Below are positions 36,001 through 43,680 of a stretch of DNA of 64,000 bases, piece by piece. This DNA is from Desmodus rotundus. Taxonomy: Eukaryota > Chordata > Mammalia > Chiroptera > Phyllostomidae. The notes below the pieces were generated by a model. The model made no database searches and was not told where the DNA came from. It saw only the letters and a program-made list of their open reading frames with translations. Numbering within the stretch: position 1 is the first letter of the stretch; each line of letters opens with the position of its first letter. Made by a program: the position numbers and the translations under genes. Location: positions 182,513,556 through 182,577,555 of the forward strand of contig NC_071389.1 in the NCBI RefSeq assembly GCF_022682495.2, read 5' to 3'.

Positions 36001-39000
36001 AATTTTTAATCTCTCCATGTCACATGACTGTTTCCAAACAACCTAAGCAAGCCTTCCTTATTATTTTTAAAACTTCCGTGGATCCTTCTGCTCACTCTGG
36101 TAACTATTCATTTTTCTCGTTCCTTTCTTAAACTCCAAGGGCAATCTATGGCTGCTATGTCCACTTCCTCAATCTATGGCTGCTATGTCCACTTCCTCAT
36201 CAATCTCCTCTCCCTTCCCCCTCTTCAATCTGGCTTCTGGCTCCTCTGCTAGTTGGTGAATGGACAGTCCTTCTCATTGATAGGTCTTTTCTGTTCAATA
36301 ACCTTGACCTCTGTCTACTCACAGTCCTTATGGGCCACATGATCTGTTGGAAGTCCTTCCCTTGGCTTCATTGATTTTGGCCCATAAATGGTTTTCCTAC
36401 TTGTCTAGTGGGTTTTCCTCCCCCTCCTTCCTAACTCCTAAATATGACTATGTCCCAATGTTCCAGCCTCGATCCTTAGGTTTTCTTACCATATTCTTCA
36501 CTTCCTACCTCAGTCATACCCACATCAACAACTGATATCACTGTGCTGATTGATGACTATAATTTGTACCCCTTCCCCCAGGGGCCTCAGCTGGAGGTCT
36601 CTAATTATTTGCTTAACAGCTCCATGGAAATACTGCTCATATTCAAGAGCCTCCTAAAAATTCTAAAATTGAAGCCACGATTATGTCCCAAAATCAACTT
36701 TCTTCCCTGATTTCTCTGTTCTGTTAATGGAACTAACTCCTTAAGATACACAACATTTGAAACATTCAAATAACCCACAATCGATCCCACCTCCCAATTC
36801 CACATAGTCAATTAACAAGTTTTTCTTTTATAGTGTTCTCATGCTTTCTTTTCTTCCTTTTACCACCACCCTAGGTCTGGCCCTGCCTTAGAACTGCCTG
36901 TAGTCTGATCTCACCACCTCTGCATTTCTTTCTTAAAATCTGGCCTGGAACAGCATGGGGAGCTAGAAGGCTAGGTGTCTCTTCTATAGCAGCTAACTGT
37001 GTGGAAGCTTGGGGAAGTCACCAGGGCAATCGTTGATTTGGTTCTCACCTCTTTAGAATCAACAATATTTGGTTGGGAAGAAATATCTGTCCTGGTTTAA
37101 TTTTTTTCACTCTTCCTTTTTTAAAGAGCAACCAGATTTGTTATGAGTGCCCTCTATTTGTCTCCTAATGGTAATTATTGGGGGGGGCTCTCTTTTTGGA
37201 GTACCTCAACTGTTGCCCTTACTCTAGATTAGTAGGACTGACTTATCTTTCTACACTTGCATATTCAGAATATGATTTCATTAATCTTGTTAAGAATAGT
37301 CACTCCTGTGTCCCTTCATATTATAGTAGCTATTTCTGAATATCTATTGTTTTAAAAACTTGATTTGAATCTACATATATAACTATTCTTGTTTATACTG
37401 GTCTTATAACCATTCTCTCATTCTTTTTTTTTTTTTTTTAAGATTTCACTTACTTATTTCTAGACAGAGGGGAAGGGAGGGAGAAAGAGAGAGAAACATC
37501 CATGTGTGGTTGCCTCTGGTATGCCCCTTACTGGGGACCTGGCCCGCAACCCAGGCATGTGCCCTGACTGGGAATTGAACCAGCAACCCTTGGGTTTGCA
37601 GGCTGCTGCTCAATCCACTGAGCCACACCGGCAAGGACACCATTCTCCTATTCTTATTCTCAGTTTTTATTTATAGATTTGAGAGAGAGGAAGGGACACA
37701 CAGAGAGAAAGATCAATTTGTTGTTCCACTTATTTATGCATTCATTGGTTGATTCTTGTATCTTGACCTGACGGGGGATCGAACCTACAACCTTGGCATA
37801 TTGAGATAATGTTCTAACCAACTGAGTTAACCAGCCAGGGCCTACATTCTCTATTTTTAATCTTATACTATATATGCTGTTTTAAGCAGTCTCAAATTCT
37901 TTCTGCAACAAAGCAGGGCTTAAATAAAAAAGTGTTATGCCTCATTATGCCTCTATTTACATTTCTACTTATTATTTGCAAAGTGCTGTAATTAAACGAA
38001 CAAACAAAACACAAGGGGTTATGCATTAAAATAAAAACCAAAAAACACCTTGATTTGATTCCCAGCTCAGCCATTTACTTAAGAGAAGACAGGAGGGTTT
38101 CCAGCCAGAAAGATCTGTGTTCAATTCCTGTCTTCTGCCTCTTACTAGTATATGATCTTGGCTGACACACTGAAACCTCTTTTGAGCCACCAACTGAAAG
38201 AACAGCGAAAAACTGAAAATTTCAATACAAGAAACAAATGCTTGAAAGTTACCACAAATGAGTCCTAAACTTCAGTGCAGATAACAAAAAACTTCCAAAG
38301 AATTTTTAGGAAAGCTGGGAATCAGTCCTGTTAGAGCTTCAGCATTCCTCAGCATCAGGGACTCCAAGGACAGGAGATGCAAAGAACACAGAAGGTCCTC
38401 AACCGGCACTGGCGCTGGGTCCGCTCCACTGGTGATGGTGACTGATGGTGAGGTTTGGTGCCACCCCACCTTCGAGATCGCATTAGCACGACTATCAGGG
38501 CAGCCATGCTAAGCTTCGGTGGTGCTTTCTAATGGGACTCATCCATTAATTCATCACACTTTTTAGTGTTCTTTACATGCACAGACATGAAACACCAAGC
38601 CCACCTTTAAGAGAGTCTATAATCTAGTGGAGGAAAGAAACAACCTAACTGCAAATAAACAAAACCGAACTCTTGGTCTAGATTATTGTTATAAATAAGC
38701 AAACAATTATAAACAGACGTCCCTGTACTACAACTAGCGTTCCTTGTATAAAATCTAACTTAATTATGATTCTAGGCTCTAATTTACTAAACCGACATGC
38801 CAATCAGAAATCATAATTTAAAAATCTTTTTTTGCCAGATTTGGGGAATGTAAAAACAATGGGCAGAATTTTAGATCGGGATTCTTTTCCAAATTTAGTC
38901 CTCCTGACTCTTGCTTACTCATGGAGCAGAGATAAAGTTTTATTTTTCACCAGATAGAGGGCAAGGTCATACATAGTAAGCAGGGATAAGATATCTAAAT

Positions 39001-40776
39001 TCCCTTCTTTTAATAAAAGGAGAGATTGCACTGAAACAGGACTTTAGTCCTGCCAACCCTTCCTAGGAAAAGCTGCCTGCAATTAAAGGATAATATTGTA
39101 CTTCAAGAAGACCAAAGTGTAACCTATAAGGAAATAGTTACCTTCTTGCTTATAATACTTTTCTTTTCTTCCTTATTGTACTTTTGGTGACCATATATCA
39201 ATACACAGAGGAGCTGACCTAGTTTTCAAATCAGAATTAGTATAGCAAAATGTTAACAAAGGGTAAGAAAGTTATGTGCTGTATTAGTTCATATTAATGA
39301 ACTCAAAATACAGACCTATTACACAAACAGGAAAGAGGCATGAAAACCACAAATTCTTACCTAAACTTACAGGGGTGTCCAACCTTTTGGCATCTCTGAG
39401 CCACACTAGAAGAAGAAAAGTTGTCTTGGGCCACACATTAAATATACAACACTAAAGAAAACTGATGAGAAAAAAAAGGTTTTAAGTAAATTTATGATTT
39501 TGTGTGGGGCCACATTCATAGCCATCCTGGGCTGCATGTGGCCAGTGGGTGGTGGGTTGGACACCCCTGCCAGATATCACCACACTACCTTATGCAAAAC
39601 ACACTATTTTTCTTATCCCTCTTATTTCTAAAATTCTCACCTATGAAATTCTCCAGGTGAAAGGTACAATGCAAATACTATCAGACAATTTGAGTGAGAA
39701 CACTGAAAACAGGTTATGTACAGATAAAATAATTTAATAAAATTCCATAAATCTAAACAAGTTTTTCATCATTCAAGTAGCTGGAGGGCTTGCAGACATA
39801 CATCTTTTTGAAGAAGTACTATCATTACTTGCTCTTTGGAACCTACAACTGATATATTAAATTGAGACATCCTTAAAAAGCTTGAATGGCCCACACATTC
39901 TTACATTATTAGAAGAGAACAGTGGCAAGAATCTAAGGTAGGAAGGACCATGACCCTGGAGAAAAAGGGATGCTTTGGGAGTTAACAGAGACTGGAAGTA
40001 TCAAAGCGAGGTGAAGAAAGGGGTCTGGTGCTGGGAATCCTAAGGGGTTTGGGAACGACTGGCAGTGAGACTGAGGGAAGTAACTGCAGACCTAAGGGCT
40101 GAAATAAAGGTGAGTGGAAGGGAAGAGTGGGATCAGGCAACTGGAGGACCTGAGTCTGACATTCAGATGAGAGTGTGGACTGAGAAAGGAGCCCTGGGGA
40201 CTGGAAGAACTCTGGGGCCCGAGGAGGGAGTTCTGGGCTCCAAGCCGAGAAAATGGGGAAGCCACAAGGGAAATTCGGGCGGGGAACTAGGATTCTGAGG
40301 GTGCGGGGATTCGTGCTAAAATGAAATCTGAGCGCTGGGTGAGGAACGCAGCGTGGATGTGGCACCAGGATGTGCCCCGGGGCTGGAGGGAGGAGAAACC
40401 TGAGTATACGTAACGGGTGAGGGAAGCGATGCAAACACGAAAGTGGGGATGGAGAGGAGCGCGATAGAGGGAAGGGAGCTGAAGGAGAGGACCCAGAGAG
40501 GAACCAGGAAAGTGCGGAGCAGACTGGGGTGCGGGTCTGGGAGGGGCTGCAGCCGGGTGAGGGACGAGAGGCGGGTGGCGAGGAAGCGGCGGGCACTGGG
40601 TGCGCATCCCACCATACCAGGCTGCGCAGATTGTCCTCCTGAGACTGGACCGTGAGCGCGGCGGTCCCAGTCAGCGCCCGGCGAGTAAAGTCAACGCTGC
40701 AGTGCAGGTGCAGATGCTTGGTCCGGCAGACAGACGCTGGAGAGGCCAAGGAGCACGAATCCACTACCTCTGGCAT
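14905..40776 (-). CDS. LTA4H: LTA4H, leukotriene A4 hydrolase / aminopeptidase (complete, 611 aa)
   Basis: Bifunctional cytosolic zinc enzyme of the M1 family: it converts leukotriene A4 to the chemoattractant leukotriene B4 and trims peptides such as Pro-Gly-Pro. Nineteen coding exons on the minus strand add to 1,836 bp: 611 codons plus TGA, the same length as the human protein. With Met counted as 1, the exons encode GGMEN (Glu272), HEISH (His296, Glu297, His300) with the third zinc ligand Glu319 in WLNEGH, Asp376, Tyr379 and Tyr384 in [14 protein letters not shown], and Arg564/Lys566 that bind substrate carboxylates. No stop or frameshift occurs. The ATG is the first in frame; a TGA lies 42 bases upstream (40821-40819). 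Intron 12 starts with GC rather than GT. The poly(A) signal is at 14766-14761. Upstream are a CpG-containing promoter and a divergent tRNA-Asp gene; downstream is HAL. Confidence 0.98.
15701..15805 (-). CDS. LTA4H: LTA4H coding exon 18
   Basis: Residues 538-573, [20 protein letters not shown] then [15 protein letters not shown]. Acceptor TTTCAG, donor GTAAGA. Arg564 and Lys566 in GRMKF correspond to the carboxylate-binding Arg563/Lys565 of the literature numbering. Confidence 0.96.
16452..16534 (-). CDS. LTA4H: LTA4H coding exon 17
   Basis: Residues 511-538, [20 protein letters not shown] then NNSEIRFR, part of the C-terminal helical domain. Acceptor TCTTAG, donor GTACAT. Confidence 0.95.
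17976..18243 (+). mobile_element. Ves SINE in LTA4H intron 16
   Basis: Ves head (GCCCTGGATGGTGTGATTCA), tRNA-like B box (GGTTCAATTCACC), the Ves body, then an (AAATA) tail. Flanked by an 11-base target duplication (17965-17975 and 18244-18254, one mismatch). Antisense to the gene. Confidence 0.9.
18265..18560 (+). repeat. L2-like LINE fragment beside the Ves SINE
   Basis: TAAAATCTAAAATGCTTAGC, a C-rich stretch and CAAATCCTTCCTTGATTACC match the L2 3' pattern. L2-like text also appears at 17420-17920, so the Ves SINE may have landed inside an older L2. Confidence 0.5.
18791..18886 (-). CDS. LTA4H: LTA4H coding exon 16
   Basis: Residues 479-510, [20 protein letters not shown] then [12 protein letters not shown]. 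Acceptor TTTTAG, donor GTAAGT. Phase 0 at both ends. Confidence 0.95.
19769..19823 (-). CDS. LTA4H: LTA4H coding exon 15
   Basis: Residues 460-478, [18 protein letters not shown] after a split Asn. Acceptor TTGCAG, donor GTGAGT. Confidence 0.94.
20130..20330 (+). repeat. L2-like LINE fragment in LTA4H intron 14
   Basis: Text such as GGCAGGGGCAGTTCTGGGCA and CTCTCATGGGTCTTACATTC is of L2 type. Confidence 0.45.
21373..21510 (+). repeat. MIR SINE in LTA4H intron 14
   Basis: MIR core: CTGCTGTGTAACCTTGAGCA, GCCTCATTTGCCTCCTCTGG, AATGAGAATGATAACTTCTA. Confidence 0.75.
21813..21883 (-). CDS. LTA4H: LTA4H coding exon 14
   Basis: Residues 437-460, [20 protein letters not shown] then VKP and a split Asn. 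Acceptor GACAG, donor GTCAGT. It includes the [13 protein letters not shown] motif at the start of the C-terminal domain. Confidence 0.95.
22296..22399 (-). CDS. LTA4H: LTA4H coding exon 13
   Basis: Residues 402-436, [20 protein letters not shown] then [15 protein letters not shown]. Acceptor TCTTAG, donor GTTGGC. It opens with AG, completing a Glu codon whose G is the last base of exon 12; this fixes the unusual exon 12 donor. Confidence 0.95.
23348..23492 (-). CDS. LTA4H: LTA4H coding exon 12 (GC splice donor)
   Basis: Residues 354-402. It reads [19 protein letters not shown] then [20 protein letters not shown] and HLEQLLGGP. Asp376, Tyr379 and Tyr384 correspond to catalytic Asp375, Tyr378 (the residue alkylated by LTA4) and Tyr383. 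Acceptor TTGCAG. The exon ends CCAG and the intron begins GCGAGT, a GC donor with an otherwise strong consensus. Human has GETHPF where this has GHTHPF, and TDIDPD where this has KNVDPD (human from memory). Confidence 0.94.
24031..24142 (-). CDS. LTA4H: LTA4H coding exon 11
   Basis: Residues 316-353, [20 protein letters not shown] then [17 protein letters not shown]. Glu319 is the third zinc ligand. Acceptor TTTAG, donor GTAAAT. Human has HFNALGG where this has HFHALGG. Confidence 0.96.
24616..24686 (-). CDS. LTA4H: LTA4H coding exon 10 (zinc-binding HEXXH)
   Basis: Residues 293-316, [20 protein letters not shown] then DHF and a split Trp. HEISH gives zinc ligands His296 and His300 and general base Glu297. 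Acceptor TTCAG, donor GTGAGA. Confidence 0.97.
25130..25153 (-). CDS. LTA4H: LTA4H coding exon 9 (24-bp microexon)
   Basis: Eight codons, AGDKSLSN (residues 285-292), between TTTTAG and GTAAGT. It joins TPTLL of exon 8 to VIAHEISH of exon 10 exactly. Skipping it would keep the frame. Confidence 0.93.
26022..26162 (-). CDS. LTA4H: LTA4H coding exon 8 (GGMEN motif)
   Basis: Residues 238-284, [20 protein letters not shown], then [20 protein letters not shown] and FVTPTLL. GGMEN is the M1 exopeptidase motif; Glu272 binds the peptide N-terminus and is needed for the hydrolase step. Acceptor TTCCAG, donor GTAAGT. Confidence 0.96.
26431..26503 (-). CDS. LTA4H: LTA4H coding exon 7
   Basis: Residues 213-237, [20 protein letters not shown] then EFSE, after a split Arg. 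Acceptor TTGCAG, donor GTTGGT. Confidence 0.95.
26938..27300 (+). repeat. L1 LINE 3' end fragment in LTA4H intron 6
   Basis: Text follows the old L1 3' untranslated pattern in order: GTGGATGAACTTTGAGGACA, ACTAAGTGAAACAAGCCAGT, AGAATGGTGGTTACTAGGGG, then TAAACCACAATAAAG. Truncated; antisense to LTA4H. Confidence 0.75.
27396..27575 (+). mobile_element. MER5A-like hAT-Charlie element
   Basis: Contains TTCTCAAGCTTTAATGTGCA, ACCTGGGGGGCTTGTTAAAA, GATTTAGTAGGTCTGGGACA and TCTGCAGACCACACCGAGAG, the MER5A order. Non-autonomous and old. Confidence 0.75.
27905..28130 (+). repeat. MIR SINE in LTA4H intron 6
   Basis: CCTGGCCGTGTGACTCTAAG, GTTTCTTCATTAGTAAAATG, GAGAATTCAGTGGGATAATG; MIR core on the plus strand. 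Confidence 0.75.
28130..28330 (-). repeat. MIR SINE, opposite orientation to its neighbour
   Basis: Read on the plus strand it has TTTAGGTGGAAAAAAATGAA, CAAAGAGGTGAGTGACCCAA and TAACTGCGGAGCTGGGAACA, the reverse complement of the MIR pattern. It abuts the plus-strand MIR to form an inverted MIR pair. Confidence 0.65.
28849..28901 (-). CDS. LTA4H: LTA4H coding exon 6
   Basis: Residues 196-213, [17 protein letters not shown] plus a split Arg, the strand leading into the catalytic domain. Acceptor TTCAG, donor GTGAGC. Confidence 0.94.
29834..29938 (-). CDS. LTA4H: LTA4H coding exon 5
   Basis: Residues 161-195, [20 protein letters not shown] then [15 protein letters not shown]. Acceptor GTTAG, donor GTAAGT. 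Phase 0 at both ends. Confidence 0.96.
30190..30345 (+). repeat. MIR SINE in LTA4H intron 4
   Basis: AATCCCAGCTCTGCCACTGA, TGGACTTGGGCAAATAACCT, TGAGCCTCAGTTTCTCCATC; MIR core. It ends at a C-rich run (30351-30372). Confidence 0.8.
30966..31034 (-). CDS. LTA4H: LTA4H coding exon 4
   Basis: Residues 138-160, [20 protein letters not shown] then SAE. It includes the conserved Gln-rich [14 protein letters not shown] strand; Gln in the preceding CQ lines the active site. Acceptor CCCAG, donor GTAAGA. Confidence 0.95.
31035..33339. other. LTA4H intron 3
   Basis: No exon is seen between coding exons 4 and 3. It holds an L2-like patch around 33010-33110 (CCAGGTGCTGGGGATATAAC) and a perfect 10-bp inverted repeat at 32343-32371. 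Confidence 0.6.
33340..33460 (-). CDS. LTA4H: LTA4H coding exon 3
   Basis: Residues 97-137, [20 protein letters not shown] then [20 protein letters not shown]. It holds the conserved PYLFSQCQ motif. Acceptor ATATAG, donor GTAAAA. Confidence 0.96.
34140..34560 (+). repeat. Two MIR SINE fragments in LTA4H intron 2
   Basis: The first (34140-34260) has GTGAACTTGGGCAGATTATT and GGTAGAATGGGGTTAATTAT. The second (34410-34560) has TTTCCCTCTCCTCATCTGTA then AATGCAGGTCATATCCCAGG. Both plus strand. Confidence 0.6.
34950..35080 (-). CDS. LTA4H: LTA4H coding exon 2
   Basis: Residues 54-97, [20 protein letters not shown], then [20 protein letters not shown] and ALS plus a split Lys. Acceptor TCTAG, donor GTATGA. 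Part of the N-terminal beta-sheet domain. Confidence 0.95.
35430..35630 (+). mobile_element. Short non-autonomous hAT-like element, copy 1
   Basis: About 200 bp, starting TAGGTGTCCAACC and ending GGACGCCCCTG, imperfect terminal inverted repeats. Internal text (ATGCAGCCCAGGATGGTTAT, GTGTGGCCCAAGACAACTCT) matches copy 2 in reverse. The flanks AATGACTC and AATAACTT (6/8) may be a decayed 8-bp target duplication. No coding capacity. The family name is not recalled. Confidence 0.7.
36142..36197. repeat. Perfect 28-bp tandem duplication
   Basis: A 28-base unit beginning CAATCTATGGCTGCTATG and ending CACTTCCT occurs twice in direct succession (36142-36169, 36170-36197) without a mismatch, so it is recent. 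Confidence 0.9.
37425..37638 (-). mobile_element. Ves SINE in LTA4H intron 1, copy 1 of a tandem pair
   Basis: Reverse-strand Ves: T-rich tail first, then GGTTGCCTCTGGTATGCCCC, ACTGGGGACCTGGCC, GGGAATTGAACCAGCAACCC and the CTGAGCCACACCGGC head. Flanked by a 16-base target duplication (37409-37424 and 37639-37654, two mismatches). Confidence 0.92.
37663..37841 (-). mobile_element. Older Ves-type SINE, copy 2 of a tandem pair
   Basis: Lies 25 bp after copy 1 in the same orientation. It has GGGGGATCGAACCTACAACC and the head CTGAGTTAACCAGCCAGGGC, but a diverged middle. Its greater divergence suggests an older subfamily. Confidence 0.75.
39370..39569 (-). mobile_element. Short non-autonomous hAT-like element, copy 2
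   Basis: Starts CAGGGGTGTCCAACC and ends GGTTGGACACCCCTG: a 15-base terminal inverted repeat with one or no mismatch. It is the same family as copy 1 in the opposite orientation, both inside LTA4H intron 1. No clear target duplication is seen. Confidence 0.75.
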
Positions 40777-41030
40777 GGCTCTAGGGAGTTCCGCAGCACG
40801 CGATCGGCACCCCAACAATCAGCGGCTAAACACCCTGACTGAGGGAGAGGCGAAAGGGGGGAGATTAAAACGGGAGGAAGAATCCGCTGCGCCTGCCGGG
40901 AAAAGCTGTTTCTTACAGTAGGAGAAGAGTGGGGAATGGCATGGATGGAACTACAAGTTCCGTGATGCAGCGCGACAAGGCGTTCGCTTTGCACCCTGGG
41001 AGTGTGTTGTCGGGAAGTGCAAAGGAGCTG
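40560..41030 (-). promoter_or_regulatory. LTA4H: LTA4H GC-rich, CpG-containing promoter and 5' UTR region
   Basis: GC content and CpG frequency rise sharply around coding exon 1 compared with the A/T-rich introns and flanks; many CpGs lie in 40570-40990. No clear TATA box is placed, fitting a dispersed CpG-type promoter. The start site is not determined. Boundaries are approximate. Confidence 0.6.
40618..40776 (-). CDS. LTA4H: LTA4H coding exon 1 (start codon)
   Basis: Residues 1-53, [20 protein letters not shown], then [20 protein letters not shown] and [13 protein letters not shown]. Donor GTATGG. ATG context has G at -3. An in-frame TGA lies 42 bases upstream, which excludes a longer N-terminus from this exon. 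Confidence 0.97.
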
Positions 41031-41256
41031 GAGATTGTTCCTGAATGGGGGGAGAGATGGAACAGGAAGGGAGTAGGAACAGAAATAAGTGGAGCCGGGA
41101 TAGCATAAAACCGAACGCCTTCATTTTAGTTCCATTGCATCTTGGTAGAAGGTATAATGACATTAAAAGAATGTAAAACTTACTTGTAGTTGTGAATAGT
41201 GCCAGTGGAATGAGATTTAATAAGTAGCTTATCAGAAGAAGCTGTTGGTGTGCATC

Positions 41257-41328
41257 TCCTCGTTAGTATAGTGGTGAGTATCCCCGCCTGTCACGCGGGA
41301 GACCGGGGTTCGATTCCCCGACGGGGAG
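41257..41328 (+). tRNA. tRNA-Asp (anticodon GTC)
   Basis: A 72-base intact tRNA. The acceptor arms TCCTCGT and ACGGGGA pair over 7 bp (with a G-T pair) and the discriminator base is G. The anticodon stem CCCGC/GCGGG (41283-41287/41295-41299) closes a loop with GTC at 41290-41292, reading Asp codons. The B box GGTTCGATTCC is at 41307-41317, and the A box lies in TAGTATAGTGGTGAGTA near the 5' end. There is no intron, and the 3' CCA is not encoded, as usual in eukaryotes. All stems look perfect, so it is not a SINE or pseudo-tRNA. It is transcribed away from LTA4H, 481 bp from its ATG. Confidence 0.97.
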
Positions 41329-41340
41329 ACAAAGGAGAAG

Positions 41341-41346
41341 TTTTTT
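41341..41346 (+). terminator. RNA polymerase III terminator (T6)
   Basis: TTTTTT begins 13 bases after the tRNA-Asp 3' end, a normal Pol III termination distance. Confidence 0.85.
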
Positions 41347-42429
41347 CTTCAAAAATACACTCGCAAGTGAAAATGTTCATAAATATCACAAAAGCTAGTG
41401 TGAAAAAAATAATCCAAGTTACGGTTTATGTTATCAGACCTGTTTTGTTGCTGGTTTGACTTGGTGATCCAGCAAAATAAAAAAAGTGAGCTCATTTCTA
41501 TCAGTTCAACAAGGGTTTTTTGTTTGTTTTGTGTGTTGATTATGTACATTTCCAGCCTCTGGAGATCTAAAACAGAATAAACCAACATTCCCATCTTAAA
41601 AATGTGGGAAGATTATTTCAATATGCTGTAATGAGAGAGTCCTGTGATATGAGTGTGCGCTGGACACAAGGAGAATGCAGAGCTGGGACATCTAGCTCAG
41701 CTCCCGGGAAAGGTGAAGAAGGATTGATGGATGGCGCTGGCCTTTACCATGGGACCTCAGAGGTGAAACTGGATGGAAGAGTACAGGTCTCCAAGGACCT
41801 TAAGCAGCTGGGCCTTTAATCCGGAGTGCCTGAATGGGGTGGTACCCATGGAAGAAATTTAAGCAGAGGAGTGACATGGTCAGATTTATGTTTTCAAGAG
41901 AACACTTGTAGTATTCAGAGAATGGGTATGAAAGTCAAAAAGGCAGGACAGTTAAGAAACCATTAACAATAGTCCAAGAAGAAGATGCTGGGGCCTACCA
42001 AAGGAAATTTCATACTGGTAGTAAGGACAGAGAGGAAGGAAGGATTGGAAAGTATACTTAGATAAATGGATTCTCAGACTCAGAAGGAGCCTAGAATGAT
42101 TCTCAGATTTTTGGTGCCCATGGCTGGGTAATTAATTATAGAAAGAGGATAAATTTCGGTAGAAAAGATCTAAGTTTTGGACATAGGAAGTTTGATAATA
42201 TATGGGGGTCAAAGTGGAGATGTGTATGAGTCACTTGGCATGCCTGTGAGTCCACAGCCCCGGGGAAGTTTGGAGTTGACGTGAAAGCATCACATAATGT
42301 GGCGGCTGCAACTTTGACAGTGGGTAAGCTCAGCCCAGGGAGGGTGTGTAAAGAGCTGTGAGAAGAGATTGGAAGCTGGGAGAACACTGGCCTGTAATAA
42401 AAGGGGGCTGGAGGATTGGAGGAATCCTT

Positions 42430-42495
42430 TCACAATCAAATCACCTTCAATGTTATTTGTCAATTATACCTCAATAAAGCTGAAATTTTTAAGGG
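42430..42495 (+). repeat. L1 LINE 3' terminus scrap
   Basis: TCAATTATACCTCAATAAAG is the usual end of old L1 3' untranslated regions. Confidence 0.5.
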
Positions 42496-43023
42496 GGAGA
42501 GGGGGTGGAGAGAACTAGAGTATGAGGAACTTATGAAATAAACTAGGAAGAGTCAGCCAGCAATGTCAAGTGCAGCCTGGAAGGCCATTAAAATAAGGAG
42601 TAAAAAGTCTCATTTGGATTTGGCAAAGGGTTGGCAGTGGGGAGGATGGTGGTTTTGTTGACATTTGTGGTTTAGTTGAAGGTGTGTGACAACAAGCAGT
42701 GGGCTGAGCAATAAAAGAGAAGAGGCAAAATGGAGCATAAGCTGCTCTGTCAGGATGCTCTGCCAATGTGGGAAGTGAAGACAAAAGAGGGATAGAGGGG
42801 AATGTGACGTTGAGAATGTGTTTTTCTTGTTTTTTTAAGGAGAAGAAACTTTAACATGTTGGGATGCAGAAGTGAAAGGGTTTCTAGAGAAGGGAAATAG
42901 AAGATTTTGAAAAAGCATGGGGGATAGCTGAGGAATTGAGCATTGGCGTGTTGCACAGCTCCACTCCGTATCAGAGTGGTCTAACAATTACATTTGGCTC
43001 CAGCAACAGAAAAAGATGCTAAA

Positions 43024-43060
43024 CATTTGGGTAGAAGGAGGATATCATTCTACCCAAATG
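43024..43060. repeat. Perfect 13-bp inverted repeat (hairpin)
   Basis: CATTTGGGTAGAA (43024-43036), an 11-base spacer, then TTCTACCCAAATG (43048-43060), an exact reverse complement. A smaller 6-bp one (CCACTC/GAGTGG) lies at 42961-42979. Confidence 0.9.
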
Positions 43061-43499
43061 TCGAGACAAAAGAAAATAAAGCAAAAACATGTCCAACTAT
43101 GAAACCCAATACCTTACATCTGTATACATCTTTATTTCATAGAGCCTAAATCATGACAGGATTGATATTTGTAAACAATTTTGAAGCCGAAAAGTGTTCT
43201 AGGTGCCCTCAAATAGAGGGTGACAAGTATGACGCAATAGAATTGATACCACTGACCCCCCAAATATAGTGTACAACATAGCAACTCACAAATGATGGGG
43301 GTGTTACTGATATGCAATGGTGGCTTGAGAGTAATTTTTTTTAAATGAAACTATCCATTGCTTCTATAAAATGAGCATGATATCAGAGGGTATGTACGAG
43401 AGGAGACTTTATCAAGGATGAAAAAAATTATTTATATAAAGCTTTATGAAAGGAAATAGTACATATGTTTGCAGGGCTATATGAACAGGAAGTATTCCA

Positions 43500-43680
43500 G
43501 CTCTACAGCTCACCTGGAAGAGTTAGTTAATCCCTCTAGACCTCAGTCGCCTCAAGATAAATGAGATGCCTCGGCCTCCTGGGGTCATTGAAAGGCTGAA
43601 ATGAGATGATGTAGATAAAATGCTTAGCACTAAGCTCAGCAAAGGGTCAGCATCTGTCACATGTTAGCTAGCGTTATTAT
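43500..43680 (+). repeat. MIR SINE, intergenic
   Basis: AGTTAGTTAATCCCTCTAGA, GAAATGAGATGATGTAGATA, AATGCTTAGCACTAAGCTCA; MIR pattern. Confidence 0.6.

Larger units (their letters stand above)
35081..40617. other. LTA4H intron 1
   Basis: The 5.5-kb first intron holds two hAT-like elements, two Ves-type SINEs, a 28-bp tandem duplication and a poly-T tract (37424-37439). No additional exon is recognised. Confidence 0.7.

Noticed and set aside
39982..40617. Long Pro/Ser-rich minus-strand frame continuing past LTA4H coding exon 1
   Set aside because: It is read-through into intron 1 after the GTATGG donor; exon 2 (VLDTKDL) supplies the real continuation.
40777..40818. N-terminal extension of LTA4H by 14 codons
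   Set aside because: The upstream codon is TTG, not ATG, and it directly follows an in-frame TGA; the conserved protein starts at MPEVVDSC.
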